NCBI GenBank assembly: GCA_944321515.1
Contig: CALULO010000001.1
Coordinates: 283,950 to 347,949, forward strand
DNA from: an uncultured Atopobiaceae bacterium
Lineage (GTDB): Bacteria; Actinomycetota; Coriobacteriia; Coriobacteriales; Atopobiaceae
Reading direction: 5' to 3'
DNA: 64,000 nucleotides
Every line of letters begins with the position of its first letter. Positions within the stretch are counted from its first letter, which is position 1. A model generated the notes under the pieces. The model saw only the letters and a program-made list of their open reading frames with translations, ran no database searches and had not been told where the DNA came from. The position numbers and the translations under genes were made by a program. This document shows, in pieces, positions 11,909-19,836 of this stretch.

Positions 11909-11999
11909 GGAGAGTTGTCCGAGTGGCCGAAGGAGCACGATTGGAAATCGTGTAGGCGCCTAAAGCGTCTCCAGGGTTCAAATCCCTGACTCTCCGCCA
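11909..11999 (+). tRNA. tRNA-Ser (GGA)
   Basis: A 91-nt class II tRNA with a long variable arm. The acceptor is GGAGAGT with its complement at the 3' end, the anticodon loop is TTGGAAA with anticodon GGA, the T arm is GGGTTCAAATCCC, and CCA is encoded at 11997-11999. Confidence 0.96.
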
Positions 12000-12009
12000 G
12001 AACTTACTC

Positions 12010-12029
12010 GTGGCGCCTTCGGGCGCCAC
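12010..12029 (+). terminator. Hairpin between the two tRNA-Ser genes
   Basis: GTGGCGCC (12010-12017), a TTCG tetraloop and GGCGCCAC (12022-12029). There is no T run, so it is more likely a processing or stability hairpin than a strong terminator. Confidence 0.5.
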
Positions 12030-12039
12030 GTCACCCTTC

Positions 12040-12129
12040 GGAGGGGTGGCAGAGTGGTTGAATGCGGCGGTCTCGAAAACCGTTTACCCCTTCGGGGGTA
12101 CGAGGGTTCGAATCCCTCCTCCTCCGCCA
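12040..12129 (+). tRNA. tRNA-Ser (CGA)
   Basis: A 90-nt class II tRNA. Acceptor GGAGGGG pairs with CTCCTCC, the anticodon loop is TCTCGAA with anticodon CGA, the variable arm is CCCCTTCGGGGG, and CCA is encoded at 12127-12129. Confidence 0.96.
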
Positions 12130-12247
12130 TAGATTGCTTGGGTCGGCGCGCAGAAGCGAGTCGGCCCTTATTTTGTGCCCGTGAAATGGCCCGGCGGGCG
12201 CGCTTGGGGTACGCTACTTGGAGTCCCAAGACCTCAAGGGGGAACCA

Positions 12248-13435
12248 ATGGTAACCGAGAACGAACTCGAGGGCTTCCGCCGCGACCGCTACTTCGCCCG
12301 CGCCTGGGCCCTCCTCACCCGTGACCGAGGGTGGATCAAGCCGATCCTCGTAATGACCGTCGCGCTGCTCGTGCCTGTCGTGGGGTGGCTCGGCGTCATG
12401 GGCTACGTGCTCGAATGGGCTCGCCTCACGGCCTGGGGCGTCAACTCCGCGCCCAAGCAGCGCGGCGTGGCGGTTGGCTCCTGCATCGCCAGCGGCTGGC
12501 GCGCCTTCGTGGTGCTGCTCGTCTGGGGCATCTGCGAGGGGCTCATCGCCTCCGTGGCCGATGCCCTGCCGCTTGTGGGCGGGCTCCTCTCGTTTGCGTG
12601 GACGATATTCGGTATCTTCCTTACGCTGGTGGTCATGGTGGCCATGCTGCGTGCGACCATCTACCAGAAGATCAAGGCGGGCCTCCGCCTGCCCACCATC
12701 TGGAAGATGGCCTCGCACGACGTGGCCGGCCTCATGCGGATCCTGGGCATTTTCGTGCTGGGAGCGCTTGTGATTGGCGTGGTCTCCGCCGTCGTGGCGA
12801 TCGCGGTGCTGATGAACATCCTCCCGCAGTTCATCTATCTCGTGGATTACGTCATGTCCTACGAGCCCATCATGTCCGACGCCATGATCGTGGGGATAGT
12901 GGCCCCGCGTCTCGTCATGATCGTGCTGTCCCAGTGGCCGGCCCTCGTTGTGGCGGCGCTGGTGGACGGCTTCCTCGGCATAGTGGTGTCGATGCTCGGC
13001 TACACCGCGCTCGGCCTGTGGATGCGCCAGTTCAACGTGGCTGCGTGGACGCGTGAGGAGGACCCCCTTCCGCCCTGTCTAACCGACCCTCGTGATGTTG
13101 AGCCCGCTGCCTGGCAGGACCCGGTGGCGCCCGCGCCGCCCGTCCAGGCCGACTCAGGCTCCGCGCCGTCCCCGTCTGACGGGCAGGCCAACGAGGGCGA
13201 GGCCCAGGTGGTTGAGGTTACCCCGCTTGCCGTTTCGCCTGACGCGCCGGCGCCGCAGGAGGAGCCAACTCCCGACACCACGCAGGAGCCGACTCCCGAC
13301 CCCGCCGGGGACCAGGCGGCCACGCCGTCCGCTGAGGAGCTGCCTACTGAGGAGCCAGGCGAGCCCTCCCCGCGGTCTGACGGCGAGGGTACCGAGAGCC
13401 AGGAGAGCTCGGACTCGGAGGAGCCAATCTCCTAG
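12248..13435 (+). CDS. DUF4013 membrane protein with acidic proline-rich tail
   Basis: A 395-residue protein. The first 270 residues contain about six hydrophobic segments in the DUF4013 pattern (GYVLEWARLTAWG, then VLLVWGICEGLI and further helices). The last 125 residues are a low-complexity tail rich in P, E, T, S and D, likely exposed and disordered. The function of the family is unknown. The start is ATG at 12248 after AAGGGGGA. A hairpin with a short T run follows the stop. It is a single gene downstream of tRNA-Ser(CGA). Confidence 0.75.
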   Translation: MVTENELEGFRRDRYFARAWALLTRDRGWIKPILVMTVALLVPVVGWLGVMGYVLEWARLTAWGVNSAPKQRGVAVGSCIASGWRAFVVLLVWGICEGLIASVADALPLVGGLLSFAWTIFGIFLTLVVMVAMLRATIYQKIKAGLRLPTIWKMASHDVAGLMRILGIFVLGALVIGVVSAVVAIAVLMNILPQFIYLVDYVMSYEPIMSDAMIVGIVAPRLVMIVLSQWPALVVAALVDGFLGIVVSMLGYTALGLWMRQFNVAAWTREEDPLPPCLTDPRDVEPAAWQDPVAPAPPVQADSGSAPSPSDGQANEGEAQVVEVTPLAVSPDAPAPQEEPTPDTTQEPTPDPAGDQAATPSAEELPTEEPGEPSPRSDGEGTESQESSDSEEPIS

Positions 13436-13470
13436 GCCGGCGTACGTCACCGAGTTTGTGAAGGCCTTGT

Positions 13471-13507
13471 GGGCGCCTGGGGCATCACGTCCCCGGGCGC
13501 CCTTTGC
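13471..13507 (+). terminator. Terminator after the DUF4013 gene
   Basis: GGGCGCC (13471-13477) pairs with GGCGCCC (13496-13502) around a loop that itself contains GGGGC and GTCCCC, followed by TTTG. Moderate strength. Confidence 0.55.
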
Positions 13508-13668
13508 GTATGAGGTCGTGGCCTCGAGGATCTTCTCGCCGGCGGAAGACTGCCGGGAGTTAGCCAAAAGACGGTTGCAAGAGCCGTCGGCTACCATCCG
13601 GGGAAGGGGAAATCGTGGAGGTTTCACGGGCTGCAAACGCCTGTGGTAAGATGTCCAGCCGAACCTTT

Positions 13669-13702
13669 CCTGCTCCGGGTGCACCTTCACTCCCCGGAGC
13701 CA
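13669..13702 (+). promoter_or_regulatory. Hairpin in the rpsF leader, possible S6:S18 autoregulatory element
   Basis: GCTCCGGG (13672-13679) pairs with CCCGGAGC (13693-13700) in the leader 25 bp before the rpsF start. Leaders of rpsF operons in many bacteria carry an RNA that mimics the S6:S18 binding site on 16S rRNA, with CCG and ACC elements; CCGGG and GCACC are present here. The match is by eye only. A candidate -10, TAAGAT, is at 13647-13652. Confidence 0.4.
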
Positions 13703-13725
13703 TTAGCCCAGAGGAGGTGAAACAC

Positions 13726-14013
13726 ATGAAGGCCTATGAACTGCTGTATTTTGTCGACCCCACGTGCAACGAGGAGACCCGCGCCGGCGTCATGAAGCGC
13801 ATCGAGGTTGCTCTCGGCGATGGCAAGGTTGACAGCGTCGAGGACTGGGGCAAGCGCAAGCTCGCCTTTGAGGTCGACGACCTTACCGAGGGTGACTACA
13901 TCCTCATCAACTTCCACGCAGATCCCACCGTTATCGCCGAGCTCGATCGAGTTCTGCGCATCAACGACGCCGTGAAGCGTCACATGGTGGTGCGTCGTCC
14001 GGACAAGGACTAG
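13726..14013 (+). CDS. rpsF: 30S ribosomal protein S6
   Basis: Small-subunit protein that binds 16S rRNA with S18. It has 95 residues with the S6 fold segments YELLYFVDPTC, VEDWGKRKLAFEVDDLTEGDYILINF and the C-terminal LRINDAVKRHMVVRR. The start is ATG at 13726, seven bases after GAGGAGGT. It is the first gene of rpsF-ssb-rpsR-DUF2232-rplI, the common bacterial order. Confidence 0.97.
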   Translation: MKAYELLYFVDPTCNEETRAGVMKRIEVALGDGKVDSVEDWGKRKLAFEVDDLTEGDYILINFHADPTVIAELDRVLRINDAVKRHMVVRRPDKD

Positions 14014-14059
14014 GCATGGAAGCGCGGGCCGGGAGGCCCGCTGAGAGAGGGAGTGAGTC

Positions 14060-14560
14060 ATGAGCATCAACAGGGTCAACATCTCGGGCAACCTCACCAG
14101 GGACCCCGAGCTGCGCATGACGGGCAGCGGCACGCAGATTCTTTCCTTCGGCGTTGCCGTCAACGACCGTCGTCGCAACCCGCAGAGCGGCGAGTGGGAG
14201 GACTACCCCAACTTCGTCGACTGCGTTGTCTTCGGCGCCCGCGCCGAACCGCTCTCCCGCTTCCTCTCCAAGGGCTCGAAGGTTGCCGTTGAGGGCAAGC
14301 TTCGGTACAGCTCCTGGGAGACAAAGGACGGCCAGAAGCGCAGCAAGCTCGAGGTCGTGGTCGACGAGGTCGAGTTCCTCAGCCCGAGGAACCAGCAGGG
14401 CGGCGGAGCCTCCGCGTCCTACCAGGGCGGCCCGTCGTATGGCGCGCCCGTCGCGGCCGCGCCTCAGCCCGCCGCGGCTATGCCGCAGCAGGGCGGCTAC
14501 GCCAACCCCGTCCAGACCCCGCCGTCGACTGACGTCTACGACGAGGACATCCCGTTCTAA
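14060..14560 (+). CDS. ssb: Single-stranded DNA-binding protein
   Basis: Binds and protects single-stranded DNA during replication and repair. It has 166 residues: an OB fold at about 1-110 (NRVNISGNLTRDPELR, NFVDCVVFG, LEVVVDEVEFL), a flexible Gly/Ala/Pro/Gln linker, and the canonical acidic tip YDEDIPF, which recruits partner proteins. It lies between rpsF and rpsR with its own Shine-Dalgarno site (GAGAGAGGGAG). Confidence 0.98.
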   Translation: MSINRVNISGNLTRDPELRMTGSGTQILSFGVAVNDRRRNPQSGEWEDYPNFVDCVVFGARAEPLSRFLSKGSKVAVEGKLRYSSWETKDGQKRSKLEVVVDEVEFLSPRNQQGGGASASYQGGPSYGAPVAAAPQPAAAMPQQGGYANPVQTPPSTDVYDEDIPF

Positions 14561-14614
14561 CCATCCGGCGGCAAGGGACCTGTCCCGCGCCGCCAATAGA
14601 AAGGCAAACAAGAC

Positions 14615-14887
14615 ATGGCTCAGCAGAAGCAAGACTATCAGCGCCAGCCGCGTCGCAAGTACTGCCAGTTCTGCAAGGAGGAGACTGAGTACATCGACTA
14701 CAAGGATGTGCAGCTCCTCCGCAAGTACATGACCGACCGCGGCAAGATCAAGCCGCGCCGCGTCACTGGCGCCTGCACGCAGCACCAGCACGACATCGCG
14801 CTCGCCATCAAGCGCGCCCGCGAGATGGCGCTTTTGCCCTACACCGTCCCCGTGGTCTCCAGCCGCGGCGGCCGCAACCGCGGCTAG
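14615..14887 (+). CDS. rpsR: 30S ribosomal protein S18
   Basis: A 90-residue protein with the S18 core ([42 protein letters not shown]). The N-terminus has CQFC plus a later Cys and His, the zinc-binding form of S18. It pairs with S6 on the platform of the small subunit. Start ATG 14615 follows AGAAAGG. Confidence 0.98.
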   Translation: MAQQKQDYQRQPRRKYCQFCKEETEYIDYKDVQLLRKYMTDRGKIKPRRVTGACTQHQHDIALAIKRAREMALLPYTVPVVSSRGGRNRG

Positions 14888-14915
14888 GCGCCTTTTCGGG
14901 AGAAGAGCGCAGGCG

Positions 14916-15980
14916 ATGAGCGGCTGGCCCAACAACGGCTTCCCCACCCCTCCTCAGGGGGCGGGGGACGCGCGCGAGCCCTCCACGGAAGAGCGGGGCA
15001 TCGTACCCGCCGGCCAGGGAGGCGGTTCGCGCCGACCAGCTCTCTCGCTGCCTTCGGGCCTGTTCTTCTGTGCGCTTGGAGGGGCCGTGGCCTCGTCTTC
15101 GATGGCCCTGCTCGCCCCAGCGCTCGTGGGATATGGGTTCGTCTCGGCGTCCTCGACGGGCGGACTTCGCGGCAAGGTCGCGGGGGTGGCGTTCTCCGTT
15201 GTCCCCGCGGTGGCCCTCAGCCTCGCGCTAGGGCCCTCCTCCATAGCCGCGGCAGTCCTTTGCTGCCTTCTGGCGTGCGTGGTGGCCGAGCTCGCCCTTC
15301 GCGGGCGGCTCACCCCTGGTCTGGCCTGTGCGCTTGTCGCCCTTGTGGCGCTTGCGCAGATGGGGACGGACGCGGTGGTCTGCACTACGCAGGGCACGAC
15401 CATCGCCGTGCGCGTCGATGAGCTCGTGGCGGCCTACCAGGAGTCCCTCTCGGGAACCTCTGTGAGCGCCGCGGCCCTGATGCAGCAGGTCCGTGCCGTG
15501 ATGTCGCTCATGTGGCCGACGGCCTACGTCCTGTCCGCCGTCGCCGAGTACCTCTTCGCCTCGGCGGGCGTGGCGCTTGCCCTGGCACGGGTCCCTGACC
15601 CCACCGTGAGGAGGCCTCGGTATGCGGAGTTCGACCTCCCGCTCTGGGTGGTCGGCGTGCTGGTCGTGGGCGCCGCCGGGCTCGCCTTTGGGCTCACGGC
15701 CTCTGGGCCGGCCGCAGACGCGGTCCTCATGGTCTCGGCCAATGTCCTCATGGCACTGAGGGTCGCCGTGGCGGCGCAGGGCCTTGCGGTGTTCGCCTGG
15801 CTCCTTGGGCGACGCCACACAGGGCCGCTCGCATCCGCGCTGCTCGGCGGCATTGCGCTCTATCTTGAAGTACAGTTTTTCGTAATGACCCTTGTGGGCC
15901 TTGTCGATGTCTGGGCTAACTTCCGTCACCTTGATCATGGCGGCCGTTCCCAGGACGAGGCTCCCGCGGGCCAAGACTAG
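14916..15980 (+). CDS. DUF2232 (YybS-like) integral membrane protein
   Basis: A 354-residue protein with a hydrophilic N-terminal stretch of about 45 residues and then eight or so hydrophobic segments. Position between rpsR and rplI matches YybS/DUF2232 proteins of Gram-positive bacteria; the late segments around VAAQGLAVFAWLLGRR fit the family pattern. The function is unknown; the operon suggests expression with ribosomal genes. Start ATG 14916 is preceded by GGGAGAAGAG. Identity rests largely on topology and context. Confidence 0.7.
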   Translation: MSGWPNNGFPTPPQGAGDAREPSTEERGIVPAGQGGGSRRPALSLPSGLFFCALGGAVASSSMALLAPALVGYGFVSASSTGGLRGKVAGVAFSVVPAVALSLALGPSSIAAAVLCCLLACVVAELALRGRLTPGLACALVALVALAQMGTDAVVCTTQGTTIAVRVDELVAAYQESLSGTSVSAAALMQQVRAVMSLMWPTAYVLSAVAEYLFASAGVALALARVPDPTVRRPRYAEFDLPLWVVGVLVVGAAGLAFGLTASGPAADAVLMVSANVLMALRVAVAAQGLAVFAWLLGRRHTGPLASALLGGIALYLEVQFFVMTLVGLVDVWANFRHLDHGGRSQDEAPAGQD

Positions 15981-16016
15981 CGGTCGGCTTTGGCCGACCA
16001 ACCGAAGGAGTGTCAC

Positions 16017-16547
16017 ATGAAAGTCATCCTTTTGGGTGAGCTCCGGGGCAAGGGCGGAGAGGGCGACATCGTAGAGGTCGCTCAGGGCTACGCGGAGAAC
16101 TACCTGTTCCCCAACAAGATCGCCCAGCCCGCCACCCCGGGCAACATCAAGCAGCTCGAGGAGCGTCGTCACAACATCGAGAAGCGCGAGGCCGAGCGCG
16201 TTGCCAACGCCGAGGCCACCAAGGCCGCCCTCGATGGCAAGTCCGTCACCGTCGACGCCAAGATCGGCGAGGAGGGCCAGCTCTTCGGCTCCGTTACCCC
16301 CGCCCAGATCGCTGATGCCATCAAGGACCAGCTTGGCGTCGAGGTCGACCGCAAGCGCGTCGGCCGTGGCAACAACCTCAAGACCTCCGGCAAGCACGCC
16401 GTCGAGGTCAACCTCTACCGCGAGATCACCGCGGTGGTCAACGTCCTGGTCGGCGTGACCGAGGAGGCTGTCGAGGAGGAGGCCGAGGTCGTCGAGACCG
16501 AGGCTGAGGCTGAGACCGAGGCTGCCGAGGAGACCGTCGCCGAGTAG
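16017..16547 (+). CDS. rplI: 50S ribosomal protein L9
   Basis: Binds 23S rRNA at the base of the L1 stalk. The N-terminal domain MKVILLGELRGKGGEGDIVEVAQGYA is clear, followed by the long connecting helix and the C-terminal domain (SVTPAQIADAI). It has 176 residues, longer than the usual 150, because of an acidic tail of about 27 residues made of E, V, A and T. Start ATG 16017 follows GAAGGAG. Last gene of the operon. Confidence 0.97.
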   Translation: MKVILLGELRGKGGEGDIVEVAQGYAENYLFPNKIAQPATPGNIKQLEERRHNIEKREAERVANAEATKAALDGKSVTVDAKIGEEGQLFGSVTPAQIADAIKDQLGVEVDRKRVGRGNNLKTSGKHAVEVNLYREITAVVNVLVGVTEEAVEEEAEVVETEAEAETEAAEETVAE

Positions 16548-16620
16548 GCGAGGTTTTCAACGCGCTCTTCGCTGAACTGGGGATTTCTACAATAACCGCA
16601 GGTCAGCAAAGTGTAAACGC

Positions 16621-16657
16621 AGGCCCCGGGCGGCATCTCGCCGCTCGGGGCCTCTTT
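16621..16657 (+). terminator. Terminator after rplI
   Basis: A 14-bp stem with one G-U pair (16621-16634 with 16640-16653), an ATCTC loop and CTCTTT. It closes the rpsF operon. Confidence 0.85.
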
Positions 16658-17020
16658 GTGGGTCCCAAAAGCAATACCAGCGTCTACCTGCGGTTTTTTA
16701 AACTGGATCATTCTTTTGTACACATTGCTATGTGCCGTTGCGACTGTCGAGAAGATTGGTCGAAAGCTTACGGTGTTGTCGAAAACTTTGGGAATCCAGC
16801 GGGAATAAATTTGTTGAAAACGTTGAAAGATAAAGAATCCGCCGGTTGGGGCCAAGGTTTTTCTCGTCATGAGTGTCGAAGACCGCGGAGCTGAAAATTG
16901 CCCCCTTGACAGGGTCCAGTATTTGACAGGGGAACACTCGAACGCCCATGGGTTCCCTAGGGTGCTCCCCATGTGTACCGCGCTAGAATGGACGGACGAA
17001 CTCGGAGCAAGGAGAGAGCC
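16658..17020. other. AT-rich intergenic stretch before dnaB
   Basis: A stretch clearly richer in A/T than its neighbours (for example AAATTTGTTGAAAACGTTG). I see no credible gene in either direction. It contains two copies of TTGACAGGG, starting at 16906 and 16923 (17 bp apart), and a -10-like TAGAAT at 16984-16989 that probably serves dnaB. No DnaA boxes were seen. Confidence 0.5.
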
Positions 17021-18409
17021 GTGGCGAAGAGCGACTACGCAGTGAACCCAACTAGGATGACGGTCGGCGAGGGCGCCGCCATGCCACAGGACCCAGAGGC
17101 GGAGGCCTCCGTCCTCTCTGCGATGATGGTCTCGCCGGAAGCGCTGCAGGAGTGCCTCATCGACCTCGAGCCCGACGACTTCTACCTTCCCTCCAACCGC
17201 ACGGTCTTCCTGGCCATGCGCGAGATGTTCGACAAGAACCTCCCCATCGACACCATCTCCCTGGCCGACTTCCTCAAGACCTCCGGCGAGTTGGACCGCG
17301 TGGGCGGTCGGAGCTTCCTCCTTGGCCTGGGCAACAACTCCCTTGCGCTCGTGGGCTGGCGTCGTCACGTGGAGATGCTCCACCGCGACACCACGCTGCG
17401 CAAGATGATCAGCGCCGCGGCCCAGATCACTGCGCTGGCCTTTGACGCTCCCGAGGACACCAAGGAGGTGGTGGACCGCGCGGAGAAGCTCCTGTTGGAC
17501 GTGACGGACCGAGACGTCCACTCCGGCGAGCAGTCCCTCGAGGAGATCATGGCCGACCTCTACGAGGACCTCGGCCAGAACGCCGCCAACCACGACAAGC
17601 CCCTCGGCGTCTCCACGGGCTTCCCCCGCATCGACGAGACGCTGCTTGGCCTGCGTCCCGGCCAGATGATCGTCATCGGTGCCCGCCCGGGCGTCGGCAA
17701 GACCTCGTTCGCGCTGAACCTGGCCACCAACGCGGCCTTCGCCGGCGCGTCCGTGGCGCTCTTCTCGCTGGAGATGTCAAAGGTGGAGATCGCGCAGAGG
17801 CTGCTGGCGGCCAACGCGCGCGTGGGCCTTCAGGAGATTCGCTCCGCCCGAATCAGGAACGAGCAGTGGCCCCAGATCCTCCAGGCCACAAACGACCTCT
17901 CCCAGCTGGACATCATGATCGACGACACCCCGGGCACCACCGTCACGGAGATCCGCGCAAAGGCGCGGCGCATCCTGCACGGCAAGCCGCTCGGTCTGGT
18001 GATTATCGACTACCTGCAGCTCATCTCGCCGCCGGCGGGCGGCCACCGTGCCGACAGCCGTGCCACCGAGGTCTCCGAGATGAGCCGCGGCATCAAGATC
18101 ATGGCGAAGGATCTCGAGGTGCCAGTTGTGGCGCTCTCCCAGCTCAACCGTACCGTCGAGAACCGCACCGGCAAGCGCCCGCAGCTCTCTGACCTGCGCG
18201 AGTCCGGCTCAATCGAGCAGGACGCCGACATCGTCGCCCTGCTCGACCGCTCGATGAACGAGGACGAGGCCTCACGCGAGGACCGCCCGGACATGAACGA
18301 GACCACGTTCATCATCGCCAAGAACCGCTCCGGCGCCCTTGCGGACATCGCGCTCACGTTCCTGCCGGGGTCCACGAAGTTCGTCGAGGTGGACAGCTTC
18401 CACGGCTAG
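17021..18409 (+). CDS. dnaB: Replicative DNA helicase DnaB
   Basis: Hexameric helicase that unwinds DNA at the replication fork. It has 462 residues. The N-terminal domain begins at MPQDPEAEASVLSAM. The RecA-like motor has Walker A GARPGVGKTS near residue 225, SLEMSK, Walker B LVIIDYLQL, and the QLNRTVENR and LRESGSIEQDAD motifs. There is no intein. Start is GTG 17021, six bases after AAGGAG; upstream in-frame ATGs lack such a site. It follows rplI, as in many Gram-positive genomes. Confidence 0.97.
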   Translation: MAKSDYAVNPTRMTVGEGAAMPQDPEAEASVLSAMMVSPEALQECLIDLEPDDFYLPSNRTVFLAMREMFDKNLPIDTISLADFLKTSGELDRVGGRSFLLGLGNNSLALVGWRRHVEMLHRDTTLRKMISAAAQITALAFDAPEDTKEVVDRAEKLLLDVTDRDVHSGEQSLEEIMADLYEDLGQNAANHDKPLGVSTGFPRIDETLLGLRPGQMIVIGARPGVGKTSFALNLATNAAFAGASVALFSLEMSKVEIAQRLLAANARVGLQEIRSARIRNEQWPQILQATNDLSQLDIMIDDTPGTTVTEIRAKARRILHGKPLGLVIIDYLQLISPPAGGHRADSRATEVSEMSRGIKIMAKDLEVPVVALSQLNRTVENRTGKRPQLSDLRESGSIEQDADIVALLDRSMNEDEASREDRPDMNETTFIIAKNRSGALADIALTFLPGSTKFVEVDSFHG

Positions 18410-18472
18410 CGGGGACCCCCGCGCGCCGGCGGCCTCTGGGAAACTCCCCAGCCCCCTGGTCTGGCTGCGAGG

Positions 18473-18500
18473 TTCTTCTCGCCGCTCCATGGCCTATAAT
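18473..18500 (+). promoter_or_regulatory. purA promoter
   Basis: A perfect TATAAT (18495-18500) with a weak -35 TTCTTC (18473-18478) at 16 bp. Transcription from here would start near 18507 and give a leader of about 30 nt, which supports ATG 18536 rather than GTG 18506 as the start. Confidence 0.6.
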
Positions 18501-18535
18501 CGATCGTGTATGTGAATCGCGACGAAAGGGCGCAC

Positions 18536-19816
18536 ATGTCGGCATCAGTGCTCGTGGGTACTCAGTGGGGCGACGAGGGCAAGGGCAAGGTCACCGACCT
18601 CATCTCCGGTGATTTCAATGTGGTCTGTCGCTACGCCGGCGGCGCCAACGCGGGCCACACCGTCATCGCCAACGGGAAGAAGCTCGCACTTCACCAGGTC
18701 CCCTCCGGCGTCATGTACGAGGGCACCTACCCCGTGATCGGCAACGGCTGCATCGTGGACCCCGAGATTCTTCTCGCTGAGATCGACATGCTGGCCGAGC
18801 AGGGCATCTCCGCCGACCACCTCAAGATCTCCGGCAACGCGCACATCGTCATGCCCTACCACAAGGACCTCGACGGCGCGCACGAGAAGAAGCTCGGCAA
18901 GAACCTCATCGGCACCACCAAGCGCGGCGTCGGCCCCTGCTACATGGACAAGATGAACCGCACCGGCCTGCGCATCCAGGACATGCTGGACGAGAAGATC
19001 TTCCGCCAGAAGCTCGAGAGCGCGCTGGCCTACACCAACCCCATCCTTGAGAAGGTCTACGAGCTGCCCACCTACACCGTCGAGCAGATCTGCGAGACCT
19101 ACCTGCCCTACGCCGAGCGCATCCGCCCCTACATCGTTGAGAGCAGCCTCTTCCTGAACGAGCAGCTCGAGGCCGGCAAGAACATCCTCTTCGAGGGCGC
19201 GCAGGCCACGATGCTCGACATCGACCACGGCACCTACCCGTTTGTGACGAGCTCCAACTGCACCGCCGGCGGCGCCGTCACCGGCTCGGGCGTGGGCCCC
19301 ACCAACATCGACCGCGTGCTCGGCGTGGCCAAGGCCTACCTCACGCGCGTGGGCTCCGGCCCGTTCCCCACCGAGCTCTTCGACGAGATTGGCGACAAGC
19401 TCGGCGAGGTGGGCCACGAGTACGGCGTGACCACCGGGCGCAAGCGTCGCTGCGGCTGGTACGACGCCGTGGTGGTCAACTACGCCGCTCGCGTCAACGG
19501 CCTCACCGACCTGGCCATCACCAAGCTCGACGTGCTTGGCTGCCTGGACGAGATCAAGGTCTGCGTGGCCTACGAGTGCGACGGCGTGACCTACCACACC
19601 GTGCCCGAGCACCAGAGCGTCTTCTATCACGCGAAGCCGGTCTACGAGACCCTGCCCGGCTGGAAGTGCGACATCTCCGGCATCCGCAACTTCTACCAGC
19701 TCCCGCGCGAGGCCAAGGACTACATCGACTTCCTCGAGCAGCTCGCCGGCGTGCGCGTGTCCATCATCACGGTGGGCCCGGACCGCGAGCAGACCATCGA
19801 CCGCTACTGGCACTAG
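18536..19816 (+). CDS. purA: Adenylosuccinate synthetase
   Basis: Joins IMP and aspartate with GTP to make adenylosuccinate, the first committed step to AMP. It has 426 residues. Seen are the GTP-binding start VLVGTQWGDEGKGKVTDL, GGANAGHT, the IMP-binding TTKRGVGPCYMDK, LFEGAQATMLDIDHGTYPFVTSS, TTGRKRRCGWYD and TKLDVL. Start ATG 18536 follows GAAAGGG. The next gene starts 20 bp later and purD follows that. Confidence 0.98.
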   Translation: MSASVLVGTQWGDEGKGKVTDLISGDFNVVCRYAGGANAGHTVIANGKKLALHQVPSGVMYEGTYPVIGNGCIVDPEILLAEIDMLAEQGISADHLKISGNAHIVMPYHKDLDGAHEKKLGKNLIGTTKRGVGPCYMDKMNRTGLRIQDMLDEKIFRQKLESALAYTNPILEKVYELPTYTVEQICETYLPYAERIRPYIVESSLFLNEQLEAGKNILFEGAQATMLDIDHGTYPFVTSSNCTAGGAVTGSGVGPTNIDRVLGVAKAYLTRVGSGPFPTELFDEIGDKLGEVGHEYGVTTGRKRRCGWYDAVVVNYAARVNGLTDLAITKLDVLGCLDEIKVCVAYECDGVTYHTVPEHQSVFYHAKPVYETLPGWKCDISGIRNFYQLPREAKDYIDFLEQLAGVRVSIITVGPDREQTIDRYWH

Positions 19817-19836
19817 GCCGCAGCGCGGGCCGACCT

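Noticed and set aside
16658..16894. A 78-codon frame in the AT-rich gap before dnaB
   Set aside because: It starts inside the rplI terminator region, has no Shine-Dalgarno site and no recognisable sequence features.
16906..16928. Two TTGACA -35 boxes for dnaB
   Set aside because: No -10 hexamer lies 16-19 bp downstream of either; kept only as a direct repeat.
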